Below are positions 32,261-41,151 of a DNA stretch of 64,000 nucleotides, one piece after another. The position numbers were made by a program, and so were the translations under genes. Each line of letters opens with the position of its first letter. Position 1 is the stretch's first letter. Below the pieces are notes generated by a model, which saw nothing but the letters and a program-made list of their open reading frames with translations, searched no databases and had not been told where the DNA came from. The DNA is taken from the NCBI GenBank assembly GCA_041394985.1, contig JAWLBI010000001.1, positions 248,001-312,000 of the forward strand, in the 5' to 3' direction. The DNA is from JAGLON01 sp041394985. GTDB taxonomy: Bacteria > Zixibacteria > MSB-5A5 > GN15 > JAAZOE01.

Positions 32261-33655
32261 ATGTATTCATTTATGAGCCGGTTCCGGCACACTACCGTTA
32301 TCGTGGGGCTACTTATTGCTGCGATTATTTTTGCATCATGCGAAAAAGAAGTCATTGCCGTCGATCCCGAAGAAATTTCCTTTACTTCGGAAAACCTGGC
32401 AGAAGATTATAACTATTTTCTTGCAACGATGAAAAAGTATCATCCCAATTTGACACGAGAATCAACATCACTCGAACCTCATACAAGACGGATGTATAAT
32501 ACAATCTACCGCCTGGACTCTCAAACACAGCAAATTAATCGAAGTATGAGCCTGCTGGAATTCTATACTTTTATCCGCCAGGCTTCCGCCTTGATTCAAT
32601 GTGGTCACACACGTCTGTGGATTGGCTCCGAATTTTGGAAAGGTATAAAACAATATAAAAAACATTTTCCCTTACAAGTATATTATCGTGACTATAAGGC
32701 CTATGCGCTGGAAGATTTTTCAAATGAGCAGGCAATTCCGGCAGGATCGGAGATTGTGACTATAAACGGGCAGCAAATGCTGTTTCTTATTGAACACTTT
32801 AGAAGTATCATCGGCGCCGATGGTGTCAATGTTCAATATAAAACAGCAGAAATGAATCGTCTGCCTTTTGGTCTATTTCCGGGTTCGATCGCGTTTCCCC
32901 AATCATATGAAGTGTCCTATATTATTCCGGGTGATTCTATAGAATCAATGACTCACATTTCCGCCTTGCCATACATGGAAATTCTTCGTCGACAAAAAGA
33001 AGTGCATCCGCAGGATTCTCCCTGGCCGCCATATGTATTTGATATAATTGACGACTCGGTCGCAGCAATTATTACTATTCCGGATTTTGTGAGCGCATAT
33101 GATTATAAGAATAAAATTGCCGAATCCTTTGAAATAATCCGCGATAAAGGAATTTCTCATCTCATCATCGACGTCCGAGGTAACGATGGCGGGGATCCAT
33201 ATGTCGCAGCAGAACTCCTCAATCATATAATCGATTCTGCATACATTTACTTTTCACACAACGTTTATGGATACGGAGATTTAAAAGACCGCATTGAGCC
33301 TGAATCCCCTAACTTTAATGGCGATTTGTATGTTCTGGCCGATGGCGGTGGTTTTTCCACGACAGGACATTTTTTATCCTTAATCAGGTATTATGATTTG
33401 GGCGTTATAATTGGCGATACCAGCGGCGGAAGTTATATCTGTAATGGTTGCTATGATGAAATCACGCTGCCTCATACGAAAATATCCGTTATGTACCCAC
33501 GGTGCCGCTATGCCACGGCCGTAACTGGCTTTGATGAATTTCGAGGCATTGCACCTGACACGATTATCAAACCGACAATCGGGGACATCATCAATGATCG
33601 CGACCCGGTAATGGACTATGTTTTGGAGAGGATAAATGGTAAGGATATCCAATAA
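32261..33655 (+). CDS. S41-like (tail-specific protease family) lipoprotein
   Basis: A 464-residue exported lipoprotein. Residues 10-26 are hydrophobic and end FASC with the lipidated Cys at 27. A start at Met5 is also possible. Residues 155-200 contain a degenerate PDZ-like segment (IPAGSEIVTINGQQM). The C-terminal third is an S41 peptidase core: LIIDVRGNDGGDPYVAAELL and YVLADGGGFSTTGHFL, where S366 aligns with the catalytic Ser. The usual catalytic Lys four residues on is not obvious, so activity is uncertain. The gene is AT-rich relative to moxR. The next gene starts on the base after its stop. Confidence 0.8.
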   Translation: MYSFMSRFRHTTVIVGLLIAAIIFASCEKEVIAVDPEEISFTSENLAEDYNYFLATMKKYHPNLTRESTSLEPHTRRMYNTIYRLDSQTQQINRSMSLLEFYTFIRQASALIQCGHTRLWIGSEFWKGIKQYKKHFPLQVYYRDYKAYALEDFSNEQAIPAGSEIVTINGQQMLFLIEHFRSIIGADGVNVQYKTAEMNRLPFGLFPGSIAFPQSYEVSYIIPGDSIESMTHISALPYMEILRRQKEVHPQDSPWPPYVFDIIDDSVAAIITIPDFVSAYDYKNKIAESFEIIRDKGISHLIIDVRGNDGGDPYVAAELLNHIIDSAYIYFSHNVYGYGDLKDRIEPESPNFNGDLYVLADGGGFSTTGHFLSLIRYYDLGVIIGDTSGGSYICNGCYDEITLPHTKISVMYPRCRYATAVTGFDEFRGIAPDTIIKPTIGDIINDRDPVMDYVLERINGKDIQ

Positions 33656-33979
33656 ATGAAAAAATACATTATTGCCGCGATCGTAATTATTGTTTGCGTT
33701 ATTGTCCTTGTCGTGCGTCCCAGGAATGTTTCCCAACTGCCCGATAATTTTAACGAACTGTGCGATCAGGTGGAAATCGGAATGACTCACGAACAAGTTC
33801 TTGAAATACTGGGAGAACCAAAGAAAAGCCATTTCGTGAAAAGGGATACAATCACGGAAGAGTATTGGTATTACACAACTGCCTCCAGAAATTCAACTCA
33901 ATACTGTTGCACATTCGACTCCTCAACACAACAAGTCATAGAAATGACCTGTGGAGAGCATTCCAGCAAACGGAAGTAG
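33656..33979 (+). CDS. BamE/SmpA-like small envelope protein
   Basis: A 107-residue protein. Residues 4-20 are one hydrophobic segment (signal anchor, no lipobox). The rest resembles the SmpA/OmlA (BamE-like) fold: a VEIGMTHEQVLEILGEPKKS helix-turn, then EEYWYYTT strands. Such domains mediate protein contacts in the envelope; a role in BAM cannot be inferred. It carries several Cys near the C-terminus (YCC, TCGE), perhaps disulphide-linked. It starts immediately after the S41-like gene, so the two are cotranscribed. Confidence 0.65.
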   Translation: MKKYIIAAIVIIVCVIVLVVRPRNVSQLPDNFNELCDQVEIGMTHEQVLEILGEPKKSHFVKRDTITEEYWYYTTASRNSTQYCCTFDSSTQQVIEMTCGEHSSKRK

Positions 33980-34023
33980 AGGCAAGGCGGACTGACAGAG
34001 CGGCCCCTTTGAAGTATCCGTGC

Positions 34024-34048
34024 CCGGTAGATGTCCACATCTGCCGGC
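34024..34048. repeat. Family D palindrome, copy 2
   Basis: CCGGTAGATGTCCACATCTG followed by CCGGC; nearly identical to the unit at 32121. It lies in the 268-base gap between the BamE-like and cytochrome genes. The rest of that gap is AT-rich toward 34140 and holds nothing else I recognise. Confidence 0.6.
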
Positions 34049-34247
34049 AAATCACTCAACCAATACCCATTTTCGGGCGCACGATGTGTTCACGCCGCAA
34101 AACTATGGAATGTAATCCGGAATTAATATTTTTTACAACTCAATAAATATATACAATAAGAGATTTTATTAGTCCGTATTAGTTCGATATCACAGGCGCC
34201 GCTATCCGGCGCCAACATATTCTATAGTTCATTGAAAGGATTGTTGT

Positions 34248-34835
34248 ATGTCGAAAATGTTGTCCGGGAGGGCCAGGGCAACAGCGACCGGACTTATTCT
34301 GCTCGCTATTGCGGTATTTTTGGCATTCTGCAATGACAATCAGGCTGCGACCCAGACCCCCGTCATGCGGGGAGAATACCTGGTTACAGCCGGCGGCTGT
34401 GCCGATTGCCATTCTCCAAAAAACATGACCGACAAGGGACCGGTCGAAGACATATCGCGCCATCTGGCGGGACACCCGGCCGAGGCAGGTATTCCGACTG
34501 TGCCGGATAATGTGCTGTCGCCCGATGGCTGGATCGCCATGACCAATATCCACAGCACGGCCTGGGCCGGACCGTGGGGCATTTCCTTCGCGCCCAATAT
34601 TACCCCGGATCTGAAAACCGGAATCGGCAACTGGACGGTCGATGAATTCATCAACGCGATGCACAACGGGAAGCATCAGGGATATGGCCGACCGATTTTA
34701 CCGCCTATGCCCTGGGCCGCCATCGGCAAGTTAACCGATGAGGATCTGCGAGCCGTATTCGCCTACCTGCAGTCGATCCCTCCGGTCAATAACAAAGCCC
34801 CGGATTGGATTATCGGTCCGCCCCCCAAATCATAA
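34248..34835 (+). CDS. Monohaem c-type cytochrome
   Basis: A 195-residue exported cytochrome. Residues 14-27 are hydrophobic and end LAFC, so it may be a lipoprotein although Phe before the Cys is unusual; otherwise it is cleaved near QAATQ. One haem site is present, CADCH (after GEYLVTAGG), with a likely axial Met in PPMPW and a final TDEDLRAVFAYLQSIPPV helix typical of class I cytochromes. It probably carries electrons in the periplasm. No oxidase or dehydrogenase gene is adjacent, so its partner is unknown. AAAGGA lies 7 bases before the ATG. Confidence 0.87.
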   Translation: MSKMLSGRARATATGLILLAIAVFLAFCNDNQAATQTPVMRGEYLVTAGGCADCHSPKNMTDKGPVEDISRHLAGHPAEAGIPTVPDNVLSPDGWIAMTNIHSTAWAGPWGISFAPNITPDLKTGIGNWTVDEFINAMHNGKHQGYGRPILPPMPWAAIGKLTDEDLRAVFAYLQSIPPVNNKAPDWIIGPPPKS

Positions 34836-34851
34836 GTGCAGCGTATTTTCT

Positions 34852-34877
34852 GGCGGCAGATGTTCACATTTGCCGCC
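34852..34877. repeat. Family D palindrome, copy 3
   Basis: TGGCGGCAGATGTTCACATT followed by TGCCGCC, 17 bases after the cytochrome stop codon. A GGGCGGCCC/GGGCCC palindrome follows near 34898-34922. Confidence 0.55.
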
Positions 34878-35097
34878 TTTCTATACCTCCCCGCCCGGGC
34901 GGCCCATCCCTTTTTGGGCCCTGCAAAAAAAGAGTGGGTTCCTGTTAAAAACAACTTCTTGAGATCACGACGCCTCGCGATGATACCGAGATATTGCGTT
35001 TTCCGGCATCACTCATCTACCATTGTCGAAAGTTTTTGTAGATTTCAGAATTAATAAACCGGTATCTTGCCGTGAGTTTCCGCATGAGGAGGAAGTC

Positions 35098-35982
35098 ATG
35101 GCGAAAATTCTTGTTATCGGCGGGACAGGTATGCTCGGTCGCCCGGTCGTGGTGCGACTGGTGCAGGATGGGTTCTCCGTGCGGCTTTTTACAACCGACG
35201 AGCAGCGCGCCCGCGCCTATTTCACCGACCATGTCGACTATGCCGAGGGGGATGTCGGAGACCTCGACAGCCTCAAATACGCCATGGAAGGCTGCGATGC
35301 CGTCTATGTCAATCTCAAAGGCGGCCCCTCCAACGACGACTACATTCGCATCGAAAAAGAAGGCTCGATCAATATCTATGAGGCCGCTATCGAAACGGGA
35401 CTCGAAAAAATCGTGCAAATCAGTGAGGCGCGCGCCGATGAAAACCACTCCGACTTTATTCCCCATCGCGTTAAGTATGAGGCGGAACAGGAGTTAGTGT
35501 CGTCGGGGCTGACTTATACCATTCTCAAGCCGACCTGGTTCTGCGAATCGCTGCCTTTGTTTATCAAGGATAATAAGGCCGTCTATATCGGCTCCGGCAA
35601 GAGCTGCTTTCACTTTTTGGCCGTAGCCGACTATGTGGAAATCGTCGCGCAGTGCCTCAACTCAGACAAAGCCGACAACAAAATCCTGACTGTATTCGGG
35701 CCCGAACCGATGCCGATTCCCGAGGCCATGCGGCGATTTTTGGAAATCTGCTATCCGACGATTACAATAGATCAACTGCCGGTCTGGCTGGCCAGACTAT
35801 CCGGCTTTTTCCTGCGCAGCCCGGCCGTCAAAGCGGCAATCAATCTGATGGCATTCTTCGATAAACACGATGATACCGAGGTCGCAATCCCGCCTGATGA
35901 AACCAATGCCATCTTCGGCGCCCCCAAGACAACTGTCCTTGAGTGGGCGCAAATCTACCGCAAAATCGTCAAAGGCGTATAA
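35098..35982 (+). CDS. NmrA-like NAD(P)-binding protein (atypical SDR)
   Basis: A 294-residue cytoplasmic Rossmann-fold protein. The nucleotide-binding loop is VIGGTGMLGRPVV near the N-terminus, followed by an acidic GDVGDLDSL strand and a VQISEARADEN segment. A classical Tyr-x3-Lys active site is not evident at the usual place; HRVKYEAEQEL occupies that region. NmrA-like proteins are sensors or reductases, and which applies here cannot be decided. ATG 35098 is preceded by GAGGAGG. The PLD-family gene follows 14 bases later. Confidence 0.82.
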   Translation: MAKILVIGGTGMLGRPVVVRLVQDGFSVRLFTTDEQRARAYFTDHVDYAEGDVGDLDSLKYAMEGCDAVYVNLKGGPSNDDYIRIEKEGSINIYEAAIETGLEKIVQISEARADENHSDFIPHRVKYEAEQELVSSGLTYTILKPTWFCESLPLFIKDNKAVYIGSGKSCFHFLAVADYVEIVAQCLNSDKADNKILTVFGPEPMPIPEAMRRFLEICYPTITIDQLPVWLARLSGFFLRSPAVKAAINLMAFFDKHDDTEVAIPPDETNAIFGAPKTTVLEWAQIYRKIVKGV

Positions 35983-35996
35983 GCGAGTATATTCCG

Positions 35997-37079
35997 GTGA
36001 AGCTTGAATTACTGACAGGGTCGACTCATTTCTGGAATCGACTCAAGCCGGAAATCGAAACCGCCAAAAAGCGCGTCTATATTCAGACTCTCTCATGCGA
36101 AGGCGATGCCGTCGGTTGGGATATGGCACGCACAATGATGGCCTCGGCCGCCACCGATAAACGCATTGTCATCGATCATTACACCAGTCATATTATCAAT
36201 GACCGCTTTATTTATATGCCGGGCAATATCTTCGATAAGGAGTTACAGGCCGAGGTCGCATCGACCCGGAAAATGGTCACTGAACTGAAGGGAAATGGCG
36301 TGGCCGTTACGTTTGTCAATCCATTCGGCTGGCTGTACTGCCATATTCCCAGGCGAAACCACAAGAAAATCATCGTCGTGGACGACGACATCTGCTATAT
36401 CGGCGGGATAAATTTTAGCGACCATAATTTCGCCTGGCATGATTTAATGATGCGCATCGAAAACCCCCAAGCAACCGAATTCCTGGCCAATGATTTCCTG
36501 ACGTCGTGTGAGCAGAAACATTTCGGGGGAGAGCTGCAACTCGATTCCGTTCGCCTGATATCATTCGATGGAAAAAACAATCCTGAGTCGTTCAAACCTG
36601 TCGTGGATCTTTTACAAAGCGCCCGGGAATCCATTGTTGTGTTCAGCCCCTATCTCAGCCCGCCATTCACGGATTTTCTCGGCGCGGCATCTCGGCGCGG
36701 CGTCAATGTTGCGATCGTCAGCCCGGGCAATAACAACAAGATACAACTGAAAGAATACATCCAGTGGGCAGCACAGCGATTCGGTTTCAATTTGCGATTA
36801 TACCGGGGCGAAATGTCACATCTCAAGGCGATTTTAGTCGACAAGGCTCACCTGATTCTCGGATCCAGCAACTTCGACTACTTCAGCTACCATTTCGAGC
36901 AGGAAACGATTGCCATCATTACCGATCCCGATTTTATCGCCGGTTTCCAGCACGCCGTCATCGATGTCGATGTGGAGAATTGCCGGCCGCACACAGGGGG
37001 TATTTCTCGCTTTCGCGGCAATTGGCGAGCCTTTCAGATCAATGCGGTCAGTAAATTGATGCGCCTGTTCAATCGATAA
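35997..37079 (+). CDS. Phospholipase D-family protein (cardiolipin synthase-like)
   Basis: A 360-residue protein with two HKD catalytic motifs: HKKIIVVDDDICYIGGINF and HLKAILVDKAHLILGSSNF. Both keep the His, Lys and Asp, so it should be active as a phosphatidyltransferase or phospholipase. There is no N-terminal membrane helix, unlike classical ClsA, so it is closer to ClsB-type proteins. The start is GTG 35997 just downstream of the NmrA-like gene; an upstream GTG at 35943 would overlap that gene. Substrate is inferred from family only. Confidence 0.87.
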   Translation: MKLELLTGSTHFWNRLKPEIETAKKRVYIQTLSCEGDAVGWDMARTMMASAATDKRIVIDHYTSHIINDRFIYMPGNIFDKELQAEVASTRKMVTELKGNGVAVTFVNPFGWLYCHIPRRNHKKIIVVDDDICYIGGINFSDHNFAWHDLMMRIENPQATEFLANDFLTSCEQKHFGGELQLDSVRLISFDGKNNPESFKPVVDLLQSARESIVVFSPYLSPPFTDFLGAASRRGVNVAIVSPGNNNKIQLKEYIQWAAQRFGFNLRLYRGEMSHLKAILVDKAHLILGSSNFDYFSYHFEQETIAIITDPDFIAGFQHAVIDVDVENCRPHTGGISRFRGNWRAFQINAVSKLMRLFNR

Positions 37080-37110
37080 AAAAAACGGGGCGGCTCTGCA
37101 CCGCCCCGTT
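37078..37110 (-). terminator. Rho-independent terminator, minus strand
   Basis: AACGGGGCGG and CCGCCCCGTT arms (37084-37093 and 37101-37110) with a 7-base loop. A run of eight A on the plus strand (37078-37085) gives the U-tract on the minus strand. It lies about 100 bases past the yceI-type gene and may also stop the PLD transcript. Confidence 0.8.
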
Positions 37111-37207
37111 CACAAGGCAAAAGATGCCGGAGGCATTTGGGAGGGAACAGCCCCCGGCTAAAGAGATAAGGAGTCATTTTTCTCTCGCCGACTCTTGCGA
37201 GATTTTT

Positions 37208-37795
37208 TTATTTCGCCTTAATCAGCTCGATCTCCAGCGTAATTTCCACATCGTTGCCGACAACGAGCGAACCGTCCTGCAGTTTGTTATCAAACGCGAC
37301 ATTGAAGTCCTGACGATTAATTTTCGTTTTGGCGGTAAATCCGGCGCGCGTGTTACCCCACGGATCGTCGATCACGCCGTTGAATTCGCCTTCCAGCGTT
37401 ACATCCCTGGAGACATCTTTGATCGTCAGCGTTCCAACCATGGTAAACGTGTTACCGGAACCCTTGGTGATCTTCTTGGATTTGAAGGTCATTTCCGGAT
37501 ATTTTTCGATATCGAAAAAGTCGCCGCTTTTCAGATGTTTGTCCCGATCCGTATTGTCCGTATCGATAGATGCCATCTTTATGGCAATGTTGACCGAACC
37601 GGCCTCGATATTTTTGCCATCGAATTCAACCGCGCCCTCGAAATCATCGAATTTACCCGTTGTCTTGGAAACAACCATGTGGCGAACGGCAAAGCCAACC
37701 GAGGAATGAGCCTTGTCAAAATGCCAGGTATCAGCATGAGCGGTCAGTCCGAGTGTGAGTACTACCAGGGCAGTCAGTATGCTTCGTTTCAACAT
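37208..37795 (-). CDS. YceI-family periplasmic protein
   Basis: A 195-residue secreted protein. Residues 1-21 are a signal peptide ending AHA-DT. The mature protein is the YceI lipocalin-like barrel: WHFDKAHSSVGFAVRHM, then GDFFDIEKYPEMTFKS and the end strands DVEITLEIELIK. The family binds isoprenoid-type lipids in some members, but the ligand here is unknown. AAAGG lies 8 bases before the ATG. It converges with the PLD gene, with terminators between them. Confidence 0.92.
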   Translation of the reverse strand: MLKRSILTALVVLTLGLTAHADTWHFDKAHSSVGFAVRHMVVSKTTGKFDDFEGAVEFDGKNIEAGSVNIAIKMASIDTDNTDRDKHLKSGDFFDIEKYPEMTFKSKKITKGSGNTFTMVGTLTIKDVSRDVTLEGEFNGVIDDPWGNTRAGFTAKTKINRQDFNVAFDNKLQDGSLVVGNDVEITLEIELIKAK

Positions 37796-38223
37796 GTATC
37801 AGCCTTTCGTGTCTGCTTCCGCGTTTACACAAAACAACGCGGGTTTTTAGAAGAATCTCATTATAATTACCTGATGTAACCGAATTCTCTTAAAAATGTT
37901 CACTGAATTTGTCCTGTTTTTCGGTTTTTTTCTGATTTTTTTGATCGGATCATCAACAAGTTGTCCACAATCTCGGAATTCGGTCGCCAGTCGAACCGGA
38001 AATGCAAAGGCCCGTCTTTTAAATACTTACGGAAATCAATACAAAGCGGTGTCAAAATAGACTGAATATAGTGTTCAAAATATGTACAGTTTCACCGACG
38101 CGGGATGAAGCTCAAATGCTTAACCATTTGATAATCTTTACATTACGGCAATTGGCACACTGTTTGATATCAATAAGGCTACCTAATAGAGTCTAAATTA
38201 CAGCGCACTGCAAGGAGTTTACA
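37796..38223. other. AT-rich spacer between yceI and the PEP-CTERM gene
   Basis: No gene is seen. It includes T-runs at 37916-37942, a single DnaA-box-like TTGTCCACA at 37971-37979, and toward the right end a sigma-54-like element (38153-38168). AAGGAG of a ribosome-binding site lies at 38212-38217. The left part must also hold the promoter of the yceI-type gene on the minus strand. Confidence 0.5.
38153..38168 (+). promoter_or_regulatory. Sigma-54-like element upstream of the PEP-CTERM gene
   Basis: TGGCACACTGTTTGAT has the TGGCAC -24 half and correct GG-N10-G spacing, but the -12 half is TTGA where TTGC is expected. It lies 56 bases before the start codon. PEP-CTERM genes in other bacteria are often sigma-54 controlled, so it is worth noting despite the mismatch. 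Confidence 0.35.
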
Positions 38224-38853
38224 ATGAAAAAAGTACTTTTGACGGTTCTGGCCCTGATGTTGGTTTCCTCCGCTTCAGCGTTTGTCACCGAAACCATATA
38301 CAACGATTGGACTTTCAACTCCGGCCCGCTGGCGTACGGCAATCTGGGTGACAACCACACTTACGATTATGCATCCGTAGTCGATTTCCACTCCAACTCC
38401 TGGCTGGATTACGGCTTTGACGGCGATTGGTTCTTCAATGATTTTTCGTGGAATCACAGCATTCCGGCCGATGCCTCCGGCATTACGACGGCCAAACTAT
38501 ACATCGATGGCTCGTTCATCGATAACGCCAACAACGAGATTTCGATTCAGGGTATTTTCACCTATCAGTCTTTGAACAACAACTGGATACCGCTGGTTGA
38601 CAATGACAACACGCTGATCGATCTTTCCAATGTCGCCGATCCGGAATCATTTTGGGTCGATCCGCTGGTCGTGAGTATCGATTACTCCAATACGACGAAT
38701 TTTTTCGGCCTGGCGACTGAATACGGTCTTCGCATCGATGAATCGATTCTGATGATGGACTATGACGGCACTCCGGTTCCCGAACCGTCAACGCTGATTC
38801 TTATCGGCCTTGGTCTCGGCGGACTGAGCGTCATTCGCAGAAAGCTTCGCTAA
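38224..38853 (+). CDS. PEP-CTERM sorting-signal protein
   Basis: A 209-residue secreted protein. Residues 1-19 are a signal peptide (ending SASA-FV). The mature part is rich in Asn, Asp, Trp and Tyr and strand-forming, with no known catalytic motif. The C-terminus is a textbook PEP-CTERM signal: VPEPSTLILIGLGLGGLSVI then RRKLR, i.e. motif, membrane helix and basic tail. Such proteins are cut by exosortase and released or displayed, often with exopolysaccharide. No exosortase or polysaccharide gene is in the window. A perfect ribosome-binding site and a strong downstream terminator mark it as monocistronic. Confidence 0.9.
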   Translation: MKKVLLTVLALMLVSSASAFVTETIYNDWTFNSGPLAYGNLGDNHTYDYASVVDFHSNSWLDYGFDGDWFFNDFSWNHSIPADASGITTAKLYIDGSFIDNANNEISIQGIFTYQSLNNNWIPLVDNDNTLIDLSNVADPESFWVDPLVVSIDYSNTTNFFGLATEYGLRIDESILMMDYDGTPVPEPSTLILIGLGLGGLSVIRRKLR

Positions 38854-38880
38854 TCGCCGACGCGACTGAGAAATTTCAAC

Positions 38881-38913
38881 AAAAAAGGGACGGTACAAAC
38901 CGTCCCTTTTTTT
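38881..38913. terminator. Bidirectional rho-independent terminator
   Basis: AAAAAGGGACGG and CCGTCCCTTTTT arms with a TACAAA loop, A-run on the left and T-run on the right. It separates the converging PEP-CTERM and chemoreceptor genes and suits both strands. Confidence 0.92.
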
Positions 38914-38939
38914 ATTTCATATCATTACATTTCATTACA

Positions 38940-41036
38940 TTAATTAACGAGTCTGAAACGATCGACAATCGCCTGCAAGCTTTCGGCCTGCTGATTCAGA
39001 TTCTCCGCAGCAGAGGCGGATTCCTTGGCCCCATCGGCCGCCTGGCGACTGACATTGGCAATCTGTTCCATATTCCTCGATATTTGCTCGGCCGCAGATG
39101 ACTGTTCATCCGATGCCGCGGCAATCTGCACAATCATTTCCATGACTCGAGAGGACATCGTATTGATTTCGTTAAGGCTGCTGCCGGCACGGTCGGCTTT
39201 GCTCTTGCCCTCCTCAACGAGTTTCCCGGCCTGTTCCATGGATTGGACGGCGCGGCTGGAATCGTTTTGAATTCCCTTGATCATTTCCGTGATTTCGCCG
39301 GTTGCCTTACCGGTCCGTTCAGCCAGTTTTCGAACCTCATCGGCGACGACCGCGAATCCACGGCCTTGTTCGCCTGCGCGAGCCGCTTCGATGGCCGCAT
39401 TCAACGCCAGTAAGTTGGTCTGGTCGGCGATATCATCGATGACGCCGATAATCTCACCGATACGATCGGAGGCGGTGGCCAATTCATTGACGATTCGACC
39501 TGAATCCGATGCGGAATCGGCTATTCGGATCATTCCATGAATAGTATCACCGACAACGGACTGGCCTTCGGCAGCCATTGCCGATGCGCCCTCGGCGATC
39601 TCTCTGGCTTCGTTGGCATTCTTTGAAGCCTGAAGAATCGTCGCAGCCATCTCTTCGATTGCGGTAGAAATCTGAGCCGCCTGCTCGGTCTGACTATTCG
39701 CTCCGTGTGCCATTTCCTCGGCGGAGGAGGTAATCTCCGTCGCGGCGGTGACAAGTTGCGCGGCGTTTTTGGCGATATCTCCGACGATACCGGTCAGGTT
39801 CGCTACCATGGTCTTGAATGCATTCCCGAGAGCATCCGCCTCGCTGCGCGGCTCGACCTTGATAGTCAAGTCATTCCGCGCGATATCTTCGGCTGCCCGG
39901 GCAAGGTGCTTCATATAGTCGATCATATTTTTGAACGACTCGATCAATTGGCCGATTTCATCCTTAGACGAAATCTCAATATCATGTTCGATATTTCCCT
40001 GCGCCAGCTCCTCGGCGACGCCGCCAATGAGCGCGATGCGCCGGGAAATTTTTCTTGCCACGATATAACTTGCCCCGAGGGCAATAAAGGTACCCAAACA
40101 GGCAAGTATGATTATTTTCAAAACTAATCCGTTAAGGCTGCTCGTCACCGCATCGAGATCGATGGCCGTGACAAGCATCGGAGTCTTCGCCTCTTTCGAG
40201 GTGCCGATAGACGGAGGCGTTATTTTACTGGCGCCGGCCAGCATAGTTATATCACCCGCCTCTGTCTCGACAACCGAATTATTAATAGCGGTGGCGCTCC
40301 AATGTGCGAGCGCGGTCGTTCGGGATTGCACCAGTTCGATACCATCGGAGGCCAATTGAAGAGGTACATTGCCTGTTTGTGGAAAGACAAAGAGTACTTT
40401 GGCCCCTCGTAATCCGATCTTCGCCAGATTCTCGGTGCACATAGCCAACTCTTTTTCCGTCCGAGACCAATCGGTGTAGGCGACAAACGCGCCGATTACA
40501 TTGCCGTCCATCGATTTGGCCGGATGGTAAAACAGGTAGGCGTGCGCCGTGCCGCCATTGTTACTCTTGAGAATGTCACTGTCAATGAAATCGACGCTGT
40601 TTTCAGCCATATTCGGCACCGAAGCGATATCGGAAAGGTGGCGACCTTTGAGCGATAGCACCTTTGAATTGTACGCCTCGTTGCCTGCGATTTCGATAAT
40701 ATTTCCGGACTTGTCCGTTAATGCAAGAACGGCAAATCCCTCATTGCTTTTTAATCGTTGAACAAATTCTGCCTGTAATTCTTTTGTTGTTTCAAATTCA
40801 ATAGCCAGACCATACACATCGTCGCTGATCCAGCTTTCGAAGGCGGCAGATTGCTTTTGAAAAATATCGCCAAGCGAATTGGAATATTGTCTGTCTGAGA
40901 GAGAAATCAGGTTTTGAGTACTACCGATAAATTGTTCTCTGCTGAATCTGTAAAAACTCGCAATGGCGACAACGACAACCAGGAACCCGAGGATACCGGT
41001 TGAAAGAATCTGGTTGCGGATATTCCATTTGAACAT
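38940..41036 (-). CDS. Methyl-accepting chemotaxis protein with large periplasmic sensor
   Basis: A 698-residue chemoreceptor. TM1 is near the N-terminus (about 11-30). Residues about 30-305 form a periplasmic Cache-like sensor, and TM2 (about 307-330) joins a HAMP domain. The cytoplasmic hairpin tip has DQTNLLALNAAIEAARAGEQGRGFAVVADEVRKLAE, the universal CheA/CheW-contact region. The end RFRLVN has no CheR/CheB-tethering pentapeptide. AAGGAG is spaced better for the second of two adjacent ATGs. It is the last of three minus-strand genes after a porin and a periplasmic binding protein, which may deliver its ligand. Confidence 0.93.
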   Translation of the reverse strand: MFKWNIRNQILSTGILGFLVVVVAIASFYRFSREQFIGSTQNLISLSDRQYSNSLGDIFQKQSAAFESWISDDVYGLAIEFETTKELQAEFVQRLKSNEGFAVLALTDKSGNIIEIAGNEAYNSKVLSLKGRHLSDIASVPNMAENSVDFIDSDILKSNNGGTAHAYLFYHPAKSMDGNVIGAFVAYTDWSRTEKELAMCTENLAKIGLRGAKVLFVFPQTGNVPLQLASDGIELVQSRTTALAHWSATAINNSVVETEAGDITMLAGASKITPPSIGTSKEAKTPMLVTAIDLDAVTSSLNGLVLKIIILACLGTFIALGASYIVARKISRRIALIGGVAEELAQGNIEHDIEISSKDEIGQLIESFKNMIDYMKHLARAAEDIARNDLTIKVEPRSEADALGNAFKTMVANLTGIVGDIAKNAAQLVTAATEITSSAEEMAHGANSQTEQAAQISTAIEEMAATILQASKNANEAREIAEGASAMAAEGQSVVGDTIHGMIRIADSASDSGRIVNELATASDRIGEIIGVIDDIADQTNLLALNAAIEAARAGEQGRGFAVVADEVRKLAERTGKATGEITEMIKGIQNDSSRAVQSMEQAGKLVEEGKSKADRAGSSLNEINTMSSRVMEMIVQIAAASDEQSSAAEQISRNMEQIANVSRQAADGAKESASAAENLNQQAESLQAIVDRFRLVN

Positions 41037-41151
41037 CATAGTCTCCTTACCGCGATGCCACGTCGTTAATCACCAGCCCCCCAAAGTCTACACTTGTTTG
41101 CATAAAATGGACAAGCCGGAGTCGAACTCCGGCTTGTCGCTACTTCGAACG

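Noticed and set aside
37124..37879. Open frame of 251 codons antisense to the YceI gene
   Set aside because: It begins in a terminator and mirrors the YceI coding sequence; composition is not protein-like.
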